A stretch of DNA of 64,000 nt, from positions 1,091,001-1,155,000 of the forward strand of contig NZ_CP030041.1 of assembly GCF_003260975.1 (NCBI RefSeq), in the 5' to 3' direction. A program made the translations under genes and the position numbers. Under the pieces are notes generated by a model, which worked only from the letters and a program-made list of their open reading frames with translations, did no database searches and was not told where the DNA came from. The stretch comes from Echinicola strongylocentroti (GTDB lineage: Bacteria > Bacteroidota > Bacteroidia > Cytophagales > Cyclobacteriaceae). Of this stretch, positions 1 through 6,958 are shown in pieces; within the stretch, counting starts at the first letter, position 1; each line of letters opens with the position of its first letter.

Positions 1-306
1 ATTAAGACTTCTTAGAATATTGATCATAAAATAAGCATCACCTGCATTTCTGCTAAACCTGTCCCATTTTGTAAACAGGATAAGATCTACTTTTCCTTTC
101 TTTCTTCCTTTAAGATCAGTCAAAAGTCTTTGCCACTCTGGTCGATCAAAAGTCTTGGCACTATGGTCTTCATAAATAACCTGCCTTACCTTTATATCGT
201 TAACAAGGCAATACCTTTTCAATACCTCTTCTTGATTACGTTGAGAATAACCTTTATCAGCCTGCTCGTCTGTACTTACTCTAATATATAAATCAGCAAT
301 TTTCAT
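1..306 (-). CDS. Serine site-specific recombinase, N-terminal part (cut by window edge)
   Basis: Only the first 102 codons are inside the window. The reading starts MKIADLYIRVSTDEQ, the classic resolvase N-terminus in which the serine of RVSTDEQ is the DNA-attacking nucleophile. It continues with the domain's conserved segments (YSQRNQEE, DHSAKTFDRPEWQRLL, VDLILFTKWDRFSRN). Family knowledge: serine recombinases integrate, excise or resolve mobile elements, so this is probably the integrase/excisionase of this ICE or of a nested element. Large C-terminal domains would lie outside the window. The ATG overlaps the end of the small gene just upstream, which implies translational coupling. A 25-bp motif shared with the tra operon lies upstream of this pair. 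Confidence 0.9.
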   Translation of the reverse strand, partial: MKIADLYIRVSTDEQADKGYSQRNQEEVLKRYCLVNDIKVRQVIYEDHSAKTFDRPEWQRLLTDLKGRKKGKVDLILFTKWDRFSRNAGDAYFMINILRSLN

Positions 307-463
307 TGGTAAAAATTTGGTTTACAGCTAATTTACAAAATAGGTGGATAGTGTCAAACAAATGTTCAGCATCAGCATAGGAGATTTCCTGACCATCTTT
401 TCTCAATAATTTTATCAGCTTTTTAATTTTTTCCTGCCTCTTTTTCCCTTTAAGTTGTACCAT
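293..463 (-). CDS. Small protein translationally coupled to the recombinase
   Basis: A 56-residue reading starting MVQLKGKKRQEKIKKL and ending FTNENC. It is rich in lysine at the N-terminus and mostly helical in character, with the acidic stretch SYADAEHLFDTIHLF in the middle. Its stop overlaps the first 14 bases of the recombinase gene, an arrangement typical of coupled genes and the main reason to accept it. I do not recognise a named family. A small basic partner just ahead of a recombinase could be a directionality factor or simply an accessory DNA-binding protein; both are inference. Confidence 0.6.
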   Translation of the reverse strand: MVQLKGKKRQEKIKKLIKLLRKDGQEISYADAEHLFDTIHLFCKLAVNQIFTNENC

Positions 464-511
464 ATTATTAATCTGATAGAGGCTTAATTAAATTTACATT
501 CATTACAAATA

Positions 512-536
512 TTCACCAGTTTAACCCTACTGGGGT
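512..536. promoter_or_regulatory. Shared 25-bp motif, copy 1 (upstream of recombinase operon)
   Basis: Reads TTCACCAGTT on one side and ACCCTACTGGGGT on the other, with two variable bases between. A second copy, identical at 23 of 25 positions, lies at 23887-23911 upstream of the tra operon. Arms CACC/AGT and ACT/GGTG make an imperfect inverted repeat, as expected of a regulator-binding site. It sits about 50 bp upstream of the small gene's start. Confidence 0.5.
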
Positions 537-622
537 ATAATATAAAAGCAATTATGAAATGACATTTCTCTTTTAATTAGCCCGACCTATCATCAGCTTA
601 AATAATCAGCAAAAAAAAGGGC

Positions 623-1093
623 TTATAGCCCTCCTTCATCAGCAAAGGAATAATAACTTTCCGCAGTGAGGATGATATGGTCCATTACCGGCAAATCCAA
701 AAGTTTGCCTGCTTTGACCATTTTATCGGTCAGGCGGTTGTCCTGTTCACTTGGCCGAAGGGTTCCGGAAGGGTGGTTGTGTGCTAGGATAATACAGGAA
801 GCAGACGCCTTCATGGCTGCAGCAAAGATCACTTTCAGATCCACTATGGTTCCACATGTCCCCCCGGAAGAGGCGTTTACTATGCCCAATACACGGTTTG
901 CCCGGTTGAGCAAGATTACTTTGAACTCTTCGATGAACTCCAATTTCGATTTTTCCCAGTTTGCCCTGAGCACCTTACTGGCACCAAGAGAAGAGACGAT
1001 CTGGGGTTTTTCGGAGACTTTTGAGTTAGGACGATAGCTTAACGTGATTTCGGCTACTTGGCTGGGAACGAAATTTGTGTTGTTGGTATCCAT
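623..1093 (-). CDS. radC: RadC-like JAB/JAMM domain protein of mobile elements
   Basis: A 156-residue protein carrying the JAMM metal-binding motif HNHPSGTLRPSEQD at residues 105-118, with the upstream conserved glutamates near residues 55-56 (FIEEFKVILLN). It consists of the RadC JAB domain without the helix-hairpin-helix part of chromosomal RadC, as is usual for copies on Bacteroidota conjugative elements and plasmids. The biochemical role of the family is unsettled (a metal-dependent hydrolase fold; association with DNA repair or incoming DNA is inferred). Its upstream region holds a ~128-bp element also found 44 bp upstream of ardC, so the two may be expressed together on entry into a new cell. 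Confidence 0.9.
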   Translation of the reverse strand: MDTNNTNFVPSQVAEITLSYRPNSKVSEKPQIVSSLGASKVLRANWEKSKLEFIEEFKVILLNRANRVLGIVNASSGGTCGTIVDLKVIFAAAMKASASCIILAHNHPSGTLRPSEQDNRLTDKMVKAGKLLDLPVMDHIILTAESYYSFADEGGL

Positions 1094-1134
1094 AACATTT
1101 CATGTTTTAGGTTAGAAATTAATTATGGACGCCT

Positions 1135-1262
1135 CCCAGCTTGAGGGCAACCAAGGCCAAGTGGCAACGGAATAAATGAAGGCACTGTGGGAAGCCCTGT
1201 GCTTATGCCGTAAGCTCATGGCCGCTCGGCAGGCCGAAAGCTAACTTTGTGGAGTGATTAAT
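1135..1262. repeat. Leader-like element, copy 1 (upstream of radC)
   Basis: A ~128-bp non-coding element starting 42 bp upstream of the radC ATG. Copies lie at 9773-9901 (about 85-90% identical by eye) and 59723-59850 (more diverged, upstream of ardC). Conserved blocks include CGGAATAAA, TTATGCCG and CTAACTTTG. A GGCA...TGCC arm pair is kept in all three copies although the sequence between the arms differs, which points to a folded RNA or single-stranded DNA structure. No convincing protein is encoded. Confidence 0.7.
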
Positions 1263-1371
1263 GATTGAAATAATTAATTTTTGAAATTTAGAATGGAACC
1301 CTTTCCCCTTTTCAGTTAATGTCCACTTTTCAATTCCGGCACGCTGTCTGGCGCGCTTCGGCCAAAGGTGA

Positions 1372-1639
1372 CAGAATTTCGGACTGTGGATCAAGACTCA
1401 GGTTTGGGTAGCCCTGATCGCCAACCTGTTACAAAAAATGCAGGAAAGCCGAAATATTCACCACGCTCGTGAGTTTGGCCGCCGTAAACATGGGATCATA
1501 TATTTACCTGATACAGATAGTAAAATCCGGAAGGATGGGTGCCATAAACCGTGACCTTAAAATAGTTCAATTGGAAATCTTCCAGAATAGCAAAGGGGTT
1601 GTTTTTCAAAAACCGGAAAATCGCCCTAGATGCACTTGA
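1372..1639 (+). pseudogene. Remnant of an IS4-type transposase C-terminus
   Basis: The plus strand first reads WIKTQVWVALIANLLQKMQ. After a frameshift near 1445 it reads AEIFTTLVSLAAVNMGSYIYL, then a degenerate tail ending at a TGA. Together these match the well-known C-terminal block of IS4-family (DUF4372-associated) transposases, where a KTQxWxALIANLL segment is followed by a helical FTTLVxLA segment. The N-terminal catalytic region is absent and no terminal inverted repeats were identified. It is therefore a dead fragment. It adjoins copy 1 of the leader-like element at the left edge of the cargo island. Confidence 0.7.
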
Positions 1640-1978
1640 AAGGACTATAACCTTTTCGTTTAAAATTTTATCGGGTGACAATAAAAAAGCACCATGCTGG
1701 ACATGTAAAGGACATCTTGTCTTGTTGGTTTGTTAAAATATTGATTTCATTAGTAGAAACCTGAGCTCGACTTAATTTTAGTATTAAAACCGTCACGCGA
1801 ACCCCTTTTAGGAGGATGTGGGTTGGAAAAGGGTGTGGCAACTCGCCGCGGCGAGCTGCCACGGCTTCCACCCGTTCAGACCTCCCTCTAAGCCCTGTTT
1901 GGATACAGACAGGCTCGCAGAGCATGTTCCGACCCATGTACGGAAACGCCCTTATAATCGAACTGAGGTTATAAACCA
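1640..1978. other. Intergenic stretch with a long palindrome
   Basis: No convincing gene in either direction; short open frames here lack any family signature. The stretch contains a 28-bp near-perfect palindrome at 1835-1862 and, close by, smaller inverted repeats (CCTGT...ACAGG, and TTATAA on both sides of a short spacer near 1952-1974). It probably represents recombination or insertion scars between the transposase remnant and the DUF2703 gene. Confidence 0.4.
1835..1862. repeat. 28-bp GC-rich palindrome
   Basis: Arms GTGGCA-ACTCGCCG and CGGCGAGC-TGCCAC pair at 13 of 14 positions with no loop (centre CGCCGCGGCG). Its GC content is far above the surrounding AT-rich cargo. No T-run follows on either strand, so it is not an ordinary terminator. 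A protein-binding or recombination site is possible. Confidence 0.6.
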
Positions 1979-2443
1979 TCAGCTGCATCTACAATCTGAA
2001 TTCGTTAATTTATTTTCTTCAAGGTATTTAAGAACATATGGAGAGATTTCTTTTTTATATTGTTCTTCCTTTAGGAGGTAACCTTTCAACAAAATCTCTA
2101 TCAGCATTTCCTTTGTGGGTTCAGGTTTTGTCAATCCATTCCAAATCCATTCTCTTATATCAGAATTACCCGTTGAATGATTAGGATAAAAGTAAAAATT
2201 GCCCACCTTTATGGTTGGTGACGCTATAATTTGTGCTTTTTCAGCCTCTTCAATTGTCTTAACTGTTGTTGACTTGAATAATATCTTACAATCCAAATTA
2301 TCAAAAAGTTTTTGTACGTCCTGAATTGCCGAAACAAGCTCATCATGCACGTTATCACAGGCTGAACAAGAGTTGTTTTCATTAGAGGGCATTTCTACTT
2401 GAAATAGTTCTACTTTCAACACTTTTTTTGTTGCTGTTTCCAT
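1979..2443 (-). CDS. DUF2703 (thioredoxin-fold) cytosolic protein
   Basis: A 154-residue protein with a CxxC pair (C26, C29 in NSCSACDNVHDEL), a segment IIASPTIKVG containing the cis-proline-like SPT of thioredoxin folds, and a C-terminal CRC (C151, C153). This layout matches DUF2703, which often sits beside arsenic/mercury genes or SigZ-type sigma factors. It lies 77 bp downstream of the SigZ-like gene on the same strand, so the two likely form an operon. A thiol-based metal or redox role is inferred; no substrate can be assigned. Confidence 0.7.
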   Translation of the reverse strand: METATKKVLKVELFQVEMPSNENNSCSACDNVHDELVSAIQDVQKLFDNLDCKILFKSTTVKTIEEAEKAQIIASPTIKVGNFYFYPNHSTGNSDIREWIWNGLTKPEPTKEMLIEILLKGYLLKEEQYKKEISPYVLKYLEENKLTNSDCRCS

Positions 2444-2520
2444 TTTTCTTAATGATTTAAAATTATTGTTTATTTCTTAGACTTTGGAAACACTAAAAAG
2501 ATGCAAACTATTTAATTCAA

Positions 2521-3084
2521 TTATTCAAGGCAACAAGTTTTGGTGATACTATATGACATAAATTGATTTTCTGAAGCTTCCATTTTGCCACATTCATCAA
2601 ACTTATCACGAAGCATTATTCTAGCTCTTTGAATTCTTGATTTAGTTGCTGATAATGTTAAACCGAGCTGTTTTGCAACTTCCTTTTGAGGCTTTCCTTT
2701 TATATCAAAAAGATGTAATGGCAAGGCATATTTGCTTGGTAGCGTCTTTATAAATTTATTTAGCCACACATAAATGTTTTCATCATAATCTTGAAAGCTT
2801 GGAAAGTCTAAATTTTCTAAACTCACCTCAGTTGTTGTTTGATCTGACTTTTTATAATAGTCAACAATTGTATTCTGTGTGATTCTGTATAGCCAAGCCC
2901 TTATATGTGTTACATTGTTTTTTCGCTCGCAATAAGACGTAATTTTTATAAGTACCGACTGCACAATATCATCGGCATCTTCTACATTTGACACTCGTTT
3001 CCTTACATAAGCTCTTAGGTCATTTTGATAAGTTTGCCAAATGGTGTAAATATCACATTTCATATTGTGTTTTTTTATGTACAA
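2521..3084 (-). CDS. sigZ: ECF sigma factor, SigZ family
   Basis: A 187-residue protein with sigma-70 region 2 (RKRVSNVEDADDIVQSVLIK, then AWLYRITQNTIVDYYKK) and region 4 (LPLHLFDIKGKPQKEVAKQLGLTLSATKSRIQRAR). The tail carries cysteines at CGKMEAS and at the very end (TCCLE); a cysteine-containing tail is usual for SigZ and suggests direct redox or metal sensing instead of an anti-sigma factor. A second ATG (MKCDIYTIW, start at 3063) fits the family N-terminus better than the upstream one. The DUF2703 gene downstream is the obvious candidate target or partner. Confidence 0.85.
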   Translation of the reverse strand: MYIKKHNMKCDIYTIWQTYQNDLRAYVRKRVSNVEDADDIVQSVLIKITSYCERKNNVTHIRAWLYRITQNTIVDYYKKSDQTTTEVSLENLDFPSFQDYDENIYVWLNKFIKTLPSKYALPLHLFDIKGKPQKEVAKQLGLTLSATKSRIQRARIMLRDKFDECGKMEASENQFMSYSITKTCCLE

Positions 3085-3087
3085 AAT

Positions 3088-3486
3088 CTATCCCAAATTC
3101 AACTGCCAAGAAACCCCGAACCTATCCTCAACAAAAGCAAATCGTCTGCTAAAACCGTAGTTGTCCAACGGCATTTTAACATCACCATTTTCTGATAAAT
3201 GTCTGAAAACGTGTTTAAGTTCTTCTTCTGTTTCGCATTCTACCCAATTAGACACTGCAGGTGTGAAATTCCAATCGTGTTTTATAAAACTGTCACTACA
3301 CATAAACAGTGCTCCATTCAATTCAAAAATGGCTTTTACAATCGTCCCTTCCCTACCAGGACCATCTTTACCATATCGTTGCACATCAATTACTCTAGAG
3401 TTGTCGAACAAATCAACATAAAAGTCCATGGCTTCTTCGGCCCTATTATCCTGAAATGTCAAAAAGGTTGTAATCTGTTTTTTCAT
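3088..3486 (-). CDS. VOC-superfamily (PhnB/glyoxalase-like) protein
   Basis: A 132-residue protein: MKKQITTFLTFQDNRAEEAM, with FYVDLFDNSRV and ending FGVSWQLNLG. This matches the PhnB-like branch of the vicinal-oxygen-chelate fold (often labelled 3-demethylubiquinone methyltransferase-like, a misleading name). The family binds small molecules or carries out metal-dependent chemistry, and the substrate here is unknown. It ends 3 bases from the sigma-factor gene start on the same strand. It belongs to a run of small stress-type genes (VOC, SRPBCC, quinone reductase) in this AT-rich island. Confidence 0.8.
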   Translation of the reverse strand: MKKQITTFLTFQDNRAEEAMDFYVDLFDNSRVIDVQRYGKDGPGREGTIVKAIFELNGALFMCSDSFIKHDWNFTPAVSNWVECETEEELKHVFRHLSENGDVKMPLDNYGFSRRFAFVEDRFGVSWQLNLG

Positions 3487-3534
3487 ACCCTTATACTTTA
3501 TAAATAAATTGGTTCTGGTGAAGCATGGTTTTTC

Positions 3535-4003
3535 TTAGCTGCTAAAACTTTGAATATACATGAGAACCCATTTTAAGAAGGTCTGTACCGGTTTCCCAGT
3601 AATTTTTTCAACCATTGGAGTTACCTTATAACCTTGTTCTGGTGTATTTCCATACCATTCATAGAGATAGTCCATTGTCTTTTAGGTAAACACCATTCTT
3701 TCCAACGGGTTTTGGCTGTTCTTCATTTAGCTCTTGAAAGGTCACTTCTTTTTTTAGTACTTTAGCTATTTCTTCAACTGGTTTCCGAGGTGTTAAAGTT
3801 TCAAGCCCGGCTAAAGTGTGTTTTTTTTGATTGTGGCCACCATTAATTAAAATTGAGGTAATTACCTTACCTACATCGTTTTCATGTATTGCCGCGGTTG
3901 GCCTGCCACCAAAAGGTTCTTTTACTTCGCTTTTATGAATTATGGATGCTGCCCAACCGTCCCTGTTCCTCCAGCAATTATGTAAACTTTATTTTTGTTT
4001 TCT
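3535..4003 (-). pseudogene. Broken NmrA-like NAD(P)H-binding SDR gene
   Basis: On the minus strand three pieces of one protein family can be read in different frames: a Rossmann start (KVYIIAGGTGT), a middle part (WAASIIHKSEVKEPFGGRPT then AAIHENDVGKV) and a C-terminal part (EWYGNTPEQGY then MVEKITGKPVQTF). These match NmrA-type atypical short-chain dehydrogenases. Most of the N-terminal half is missing between the first two pieces, and in-frame stops and frameshifts interrupt the rest. It is a decayed gene with no likely product. Confidence 0.7.
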
Positions 4004-4054
4004 ATTTATTCGACACCTAATGAAAAAGCTGTGCTTGAAACGCAAAGCACCCTT

Positions 4055-4450
4055 CTATTTTTCACAATAAGACTTTAACCTATTTAAAAACATTGCCCAA
4101 TTATAACTGCACCAACGGTAATAGTCGGTGCGTTCTCTCCAGTGGTAATGCTTTAAAGATACGGTTGTGATGCTGTCTTTTTCAGTGAGTTCAAAAGACA
4201 CTTTAGTTCCAATCCATTCTTCATCAGAAACAACACACTCCCAAACAATCTTATTATTTTCAATAAGTTCTATAATCTTAAATTTCGTGGTATAGCCTTC
4301 ATCAAAATCAAACTCATTGACGAAATCAATTTCAGGTTTCACTTTAAGTTTTTTAGTCCAAATCTCGCTTAATCCGCTTTCTGTGACAAGCGCATTATAA
4401 ACTGTTTCAATAGGTGTTTTTATGTAGTTGATTTGTTCTATGCTTTCCAT
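4055..4450 (-). CDS. SRPBCC/AHSA1-like START-fold protein
   Basis: A 131-residue protein beginning MESIEQINYIKTPIETVYNAL, with FKIIELIENNKIVWEC and a C-terminal helix (YYRWCSYNWAMFLNRLKSY). This is the Activator-of-Hsp90 homologue 1-like (AHSA1) branch of the SRPBCC ligand-binding fold. Small proteins of this kind bind hydrophobic ligands or act in stress responses; the ligand is unknown. It lies 11 bp downstream of another VOC gene on the same strand, so both probably share a transcript. Confidence 0.8.
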   Translation of the reverse strand: MESIEQINYIKTPIETVYNALVTESGLSEIWTKKLKVKPEIDFVNEFDFDEGYTTKFKIIELIENNKIVWECVVSDEEWIGTKVSFELTEKDSITTVSLKHYHWRERTDYYRWCSYNWAMFLNRLKSYCEK

Positions 4451-4461
4451 AAAATAGGTAC

Positions 4462-4845
4462 TTATTTCATTGAGTGAAAACCAATTGAATTTCCTTCGAT
4501 GTCCTTAATTACGGAAACAAAACCATGCTCTCCTATAGACATTTTAGGTTGAATGATTTCAGCACCACTTTCTGCTGCTCTATTTTCCAAGATTTCACAA
4601 TCCTCACAACCAAAATAAACTAGACTACCATCGGTGGAGGGCTTTACCTTTTCCATTTTCACCAAGGCCCCAGAAGCTCCATAATATTCCATATCGCTCG
4701 GGAAGCATTTCATTTGAATAGACGGATTTGTCGGGTCGCTTATATCTTCCATGGCTATTTGAAGTACTTTTTCGTAAAACTCAGCAGCTCTATCCATATC
4801 GCTTACGTATATTTCGAACCACACTACGGGATTAATTTTTTTCAT
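4462..4845 (-). CDS. VOC-family (glyoxalase/bleomycin-resistance-like) protein
   Basis: A 127-residue single VOC domain: INPVVWFEIYVSDMDRAAEF, then FYEKVLQIAMEDI, ending VIKDIEGNSIGFHSMK. The early WFEIYVSDMDRA and late EGNSIGFHS segments are the usual ends of the fold. Such proteins act as dimers, in enzymes or as binding proteins; no substrate can be read from the sequence. It is probably first in a short transcript with the SRPBCC gene. A minus-strand terminator lies just upstream at about 4891-4918, separating it from the preceding genes. Confidence 0.8.
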   Translation of the reverse strand: MKKINPVVWFEIYVSDMDRAAEFYEKVLQIAMEDISDPTNPSIQMKCFPSDMEYYGASGALVKMEKVKPSTDGSLVYFGCEDCEILENRAAESGAEIIQPKMSIGEHGFVSVIKDIEGNSIGFHSMK

Positions 4846-4890
4846 CTTTGAACCTTTTAATTGTTGGCATTACAAAAGTGAAAAAAGGAA

Positions 4891-4918
4891 GTCAAAAAAA
4901 TCTTGTCCTATGACAAGT
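4891..4918 (-). terminator. Rho-independent terminator
   Basis: On the minus strand CTTGTC-ATAG-GACAAG forms a perfect 6-bp stem with a 4-base loop followed by ATTTTTTTG. It would end transcription coming from the Crp-like gene at 5296-5865 before the VOC gene. Confidence 0.6.
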
Positions 4919-4919
4919 T

Positions 4920-5228
4920 TTAATGCCCTCCTATTACCTGTCTGATTCTTACGCTAGTACCTATGATTAAAACAACCGCTATAACCAGGACCGAACTCAT
5001 TGACTCCTTAAAGAAAATAGTGCCAATCAATGCAAGTAAGCTAATGTCTATTGCCCCCTCCCTCCTATAAACCAAATACATCATCATTCCGTGTTTTCAA
5101 GACAAGGATAATAAATAGTAAGCACCAAGCGCAGCAAGCAGTGGAAGGTATCAGCTTTGGAAAATCAACCAATTGCCTTGTAGCCATTGCTCCTATGAGT
5201 TCTGCTGCTATTATTGCACCGGATAAGT
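4920..5228 (-). pseudogene. Decayed small membrane protein, possibly a DMT-type transporter
   Basis: The minus strand can be read in shifted frames as hydrophobic segments SGAIIAAELIGAMATRQLV and LLALIGTIFFKESMSSVLVI followed by AVVLIIGTSVRIRQVIGGH and a stop. The last part resembles the final helices of drug/metabolite transporters. Frameshifts and stops between the segments rule out an intact product. The family assignment is tentative. Confidence 0.4.
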
Positions 5229-5295
5229 AAATCCTTTATAAAACTCATTCTAAACCCTCACCTTGAACACTGTGGATATACATGCAAATTAATTT

Positions 5296-5865
5296 TCATA
5301 GCTCTTTTCTTATCCTACTCAAAGAAGTGTCCGTAATCCCTAGGTAAGTAGCAATATGTTTAAGTGGGACTTCTTTTATAATTTGTGGCTTCTCCTTCAT
5401 CAGTTCCAAATATCGTTGCAAGGCACTTTGTGTATGCATTGTAACGGCACGCTGTTTTGCCATAAAGAGTTGGTGGGACATCCAGTTTCGACCCCATTCA
5501 GTAAAACCGTCAATGGTACTGTACAGATATTGGAAATCTTTGAAATCAATTTTGTACATCTCACAATCTGTTAAGGCTTGAATGGTTTCTTTTGAAGGAA
5601 TACGAAGAAATAAAGAAGCCACTTCAATGAGAATATCGTTAGGACCAAAAAAATCGGTAGTAATTTCGTTTCCTTTATAATCTATCACAAAAGAACGAAA
5701 CAGCCCTTTTTTTATTAAATAGTAGGCGTTACTGACTTTACCTTCATTAAGTACGGTTTCATTTTTAAAAAAATCGACTTTTGTATGGGCATCAATTATT
5801 CTTTTATATTCCTCATTTTTAATATTGGAATGGCTATATATTTGTTTGAAAAAGGAATGATCCAT
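5296..5865 (-). CDS. Crp/Fnr-family transcriptional regulator
   Basis: A 189-residue protein with an N-terminal cyclic-nucleotide-binding-like domain (ETVLNEGKVSNAYYLIKKGL, then FGPNDILIEVASLF) and a C-terminal winged helix (PLKHIATYLGITDTSLSRIRKEL) serving as the DNA-binding helix-turn-helix. The ligand-pocket RxS/T arginine of true cAMP receptors is not obvious, as is common in Bacteroidota Crp-like proteins. Neighbouring small redox/detoxification genes suggest a local stress regulator; targets are not evident. Confidence 0.85.
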   Translation of the reverse strand: MDHSFFKQIYSHSNIKNEEYKRIIDAHTKVDFFKNETVLNEGKVSNAYYLIKKGLFRSFVIDYKGNEITTDFFGPNDILIEVASLFLRIPSKETIQALTDCEMYKIDFKDFQYLYSTIDGFTEWGRNWMSHQLFMAKQRAVTMHTQSALQRYLELMKEKPQIIKEVPLKHIATYLGITDTSLSRIRKEL

Positions 5866-5936
5866 TATTTTAAAATTTGTTTTAAAAATAAGGAAAAATG
5901 AAACACGAGGAACAATGTTATTTTTTATCTGACTAA

Positions 5937-6077
5937 CTACTTCACTGGAACAGGATGCCTTACATAATCAATCCCATTCGGGTCGATAACTTCAAAAGGT
6001 CAGTCTTTCCATGACTAGTCTCGGATATTAATCTCTATATGAAGACCTTTTTCTTTCTTTGGTTTGTAAATCTCCAT
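5937..6077 (-). pseudogene. C-terminal remnant of a VOC-family protein
   Basis: The minus strand reads MEIYKPKKEKGLHIEINIRD, then two stops, then FEVIDPNGIDYVRHPVPVK and a stop. The final part is the typical ending of glyoxalase/VOC proteins (a DPNG turn followed by a strand). Only about 45 codons survive and they are interrupted. Confidence 0.55.
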
Positions 6078-6143
6078 TACAAGTTTTTTATGATTACCAC
6101 CATAGAACAAGCTAAGCAACAAAATAAAATTCTAAAGCAGTAA

Positions 6144-6944
6144 TCATTTTTTAGGGTCATCTTTAAAATTGTGATTTAAGTGTATCGATAAGCCACTTGC
6201 ACCATTTATCAGTTCATTCCTTAATTTTTGTTCATCATCATAATCGCCTTTGTTTTGATATCTAAATGGGATTATTGGTGTACTATTTAAAGTTGAAAGC
6301 CTATTCTTAAAAATATTTAATTGTTGACTAAATCGGGATTCATCTATACTGTCAGCTTGATAAATGATATTTGGAGGAATAACACTTATCCCAGGATACC
6401 ATAGCATTCCGTGATGAATAGGGAAAAGTAAATCGAAAATATAACCGTTGATTCCGCATTCTTGGTATTGGGGCTCCCTACCACCTATGGTAATGGATAG
6501 CATTGCTTTTTTTCCCTGTAAGTTACCTTCACCATAGCGGTTTCCCCAATATTTCCCTCCGTATTTACCGGTACCGTATGCAAATCCAAAAGCATAAACC
6601 CTATCAATCCACCCTTTTAGAATGGCAGGCATTCCAAACCACCAAAAAGGAAATTGAAAAATAATAAAATCTGCCCATAATAACTTTTCCTGTTCCTTGG
6701 CGATATCTTCGGTTTGCGTACCATTATGATAGGCCTCATTGGAAGATTTCATATAGCGCAGTCGTTCCTCTGGGTTAGATTTTTGAAAATCACTTTTATC
6801 GGCAACCGCTTTCCAATCCATTTTATATAAATCGGAAACTATCACTTCGTGTCCCAAACTTTCAAGGTGTGAAACAGCTACATCTTTTAATGTGCCGTTA
6901 AGGGACTTTGGCTCGGGGTGTGCATAAACTATAAATATTTTCAT
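6144..6944 (-). CDS. NAD(P)H:quinone oxidoreductase of the flavodoxin fold
   Basis: A 266-residue protein starting MKIFIVYAHPEPKSLNGTLK, with the NQO1/MdaB hallmark FQFPFWWFGMPAILKGWIDR and the flavin-contact segment VYAFGFAYGTGKYGG. The family uses FAD to reduce quinones or azo/nitro compounds by two electrons, avoiding semiquinone radicals. It is slightly longer than bacterial MdaB (about 195 residues), with a C-terminal extension of unclear role. It follows the membrane-protein gene at 6959-7573 after 14 bp, so both are likely cotranscribed. Confidence 0.85.
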   Translation of the reverse strand: MKIFIVYAHPEPKSLNGTLKDVAVSHLESLGHEVIVSDLYKMDWKAVADKSDFQKSNPEERLRYMKSSNEAYHNGTQTEDIAKEQEKLLWADFIIFQFPFWWFGMPAILKGWIDRVYAFGFAYGTGKYGGKYWGNRYGEGNLQGKKAMLSITIGGREPQYQECGINGYIFDLLFPIHHGMLWYPGISVIPPNIIYQADSIDESRFSQQLNIFKNRLSTLNSTPIIPFRYQNKGDYDDEQKLRNELINGASGLSIHLNHNFKDDPKK

Positions 6945-6958
6945 CTTCTATTAAACAG

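Noticed and set aside
1372..1639. An active insertion sequence
   Set aside because: Only the last part of a transposase is present, with a frameshift and no visible terminal repeats.
1668..1988. A 106-codon minus-strand open frame over the palindrome
   Set aside because: Its translation includes the palindrome and shows no domain or plausible start; treated as intergenic.
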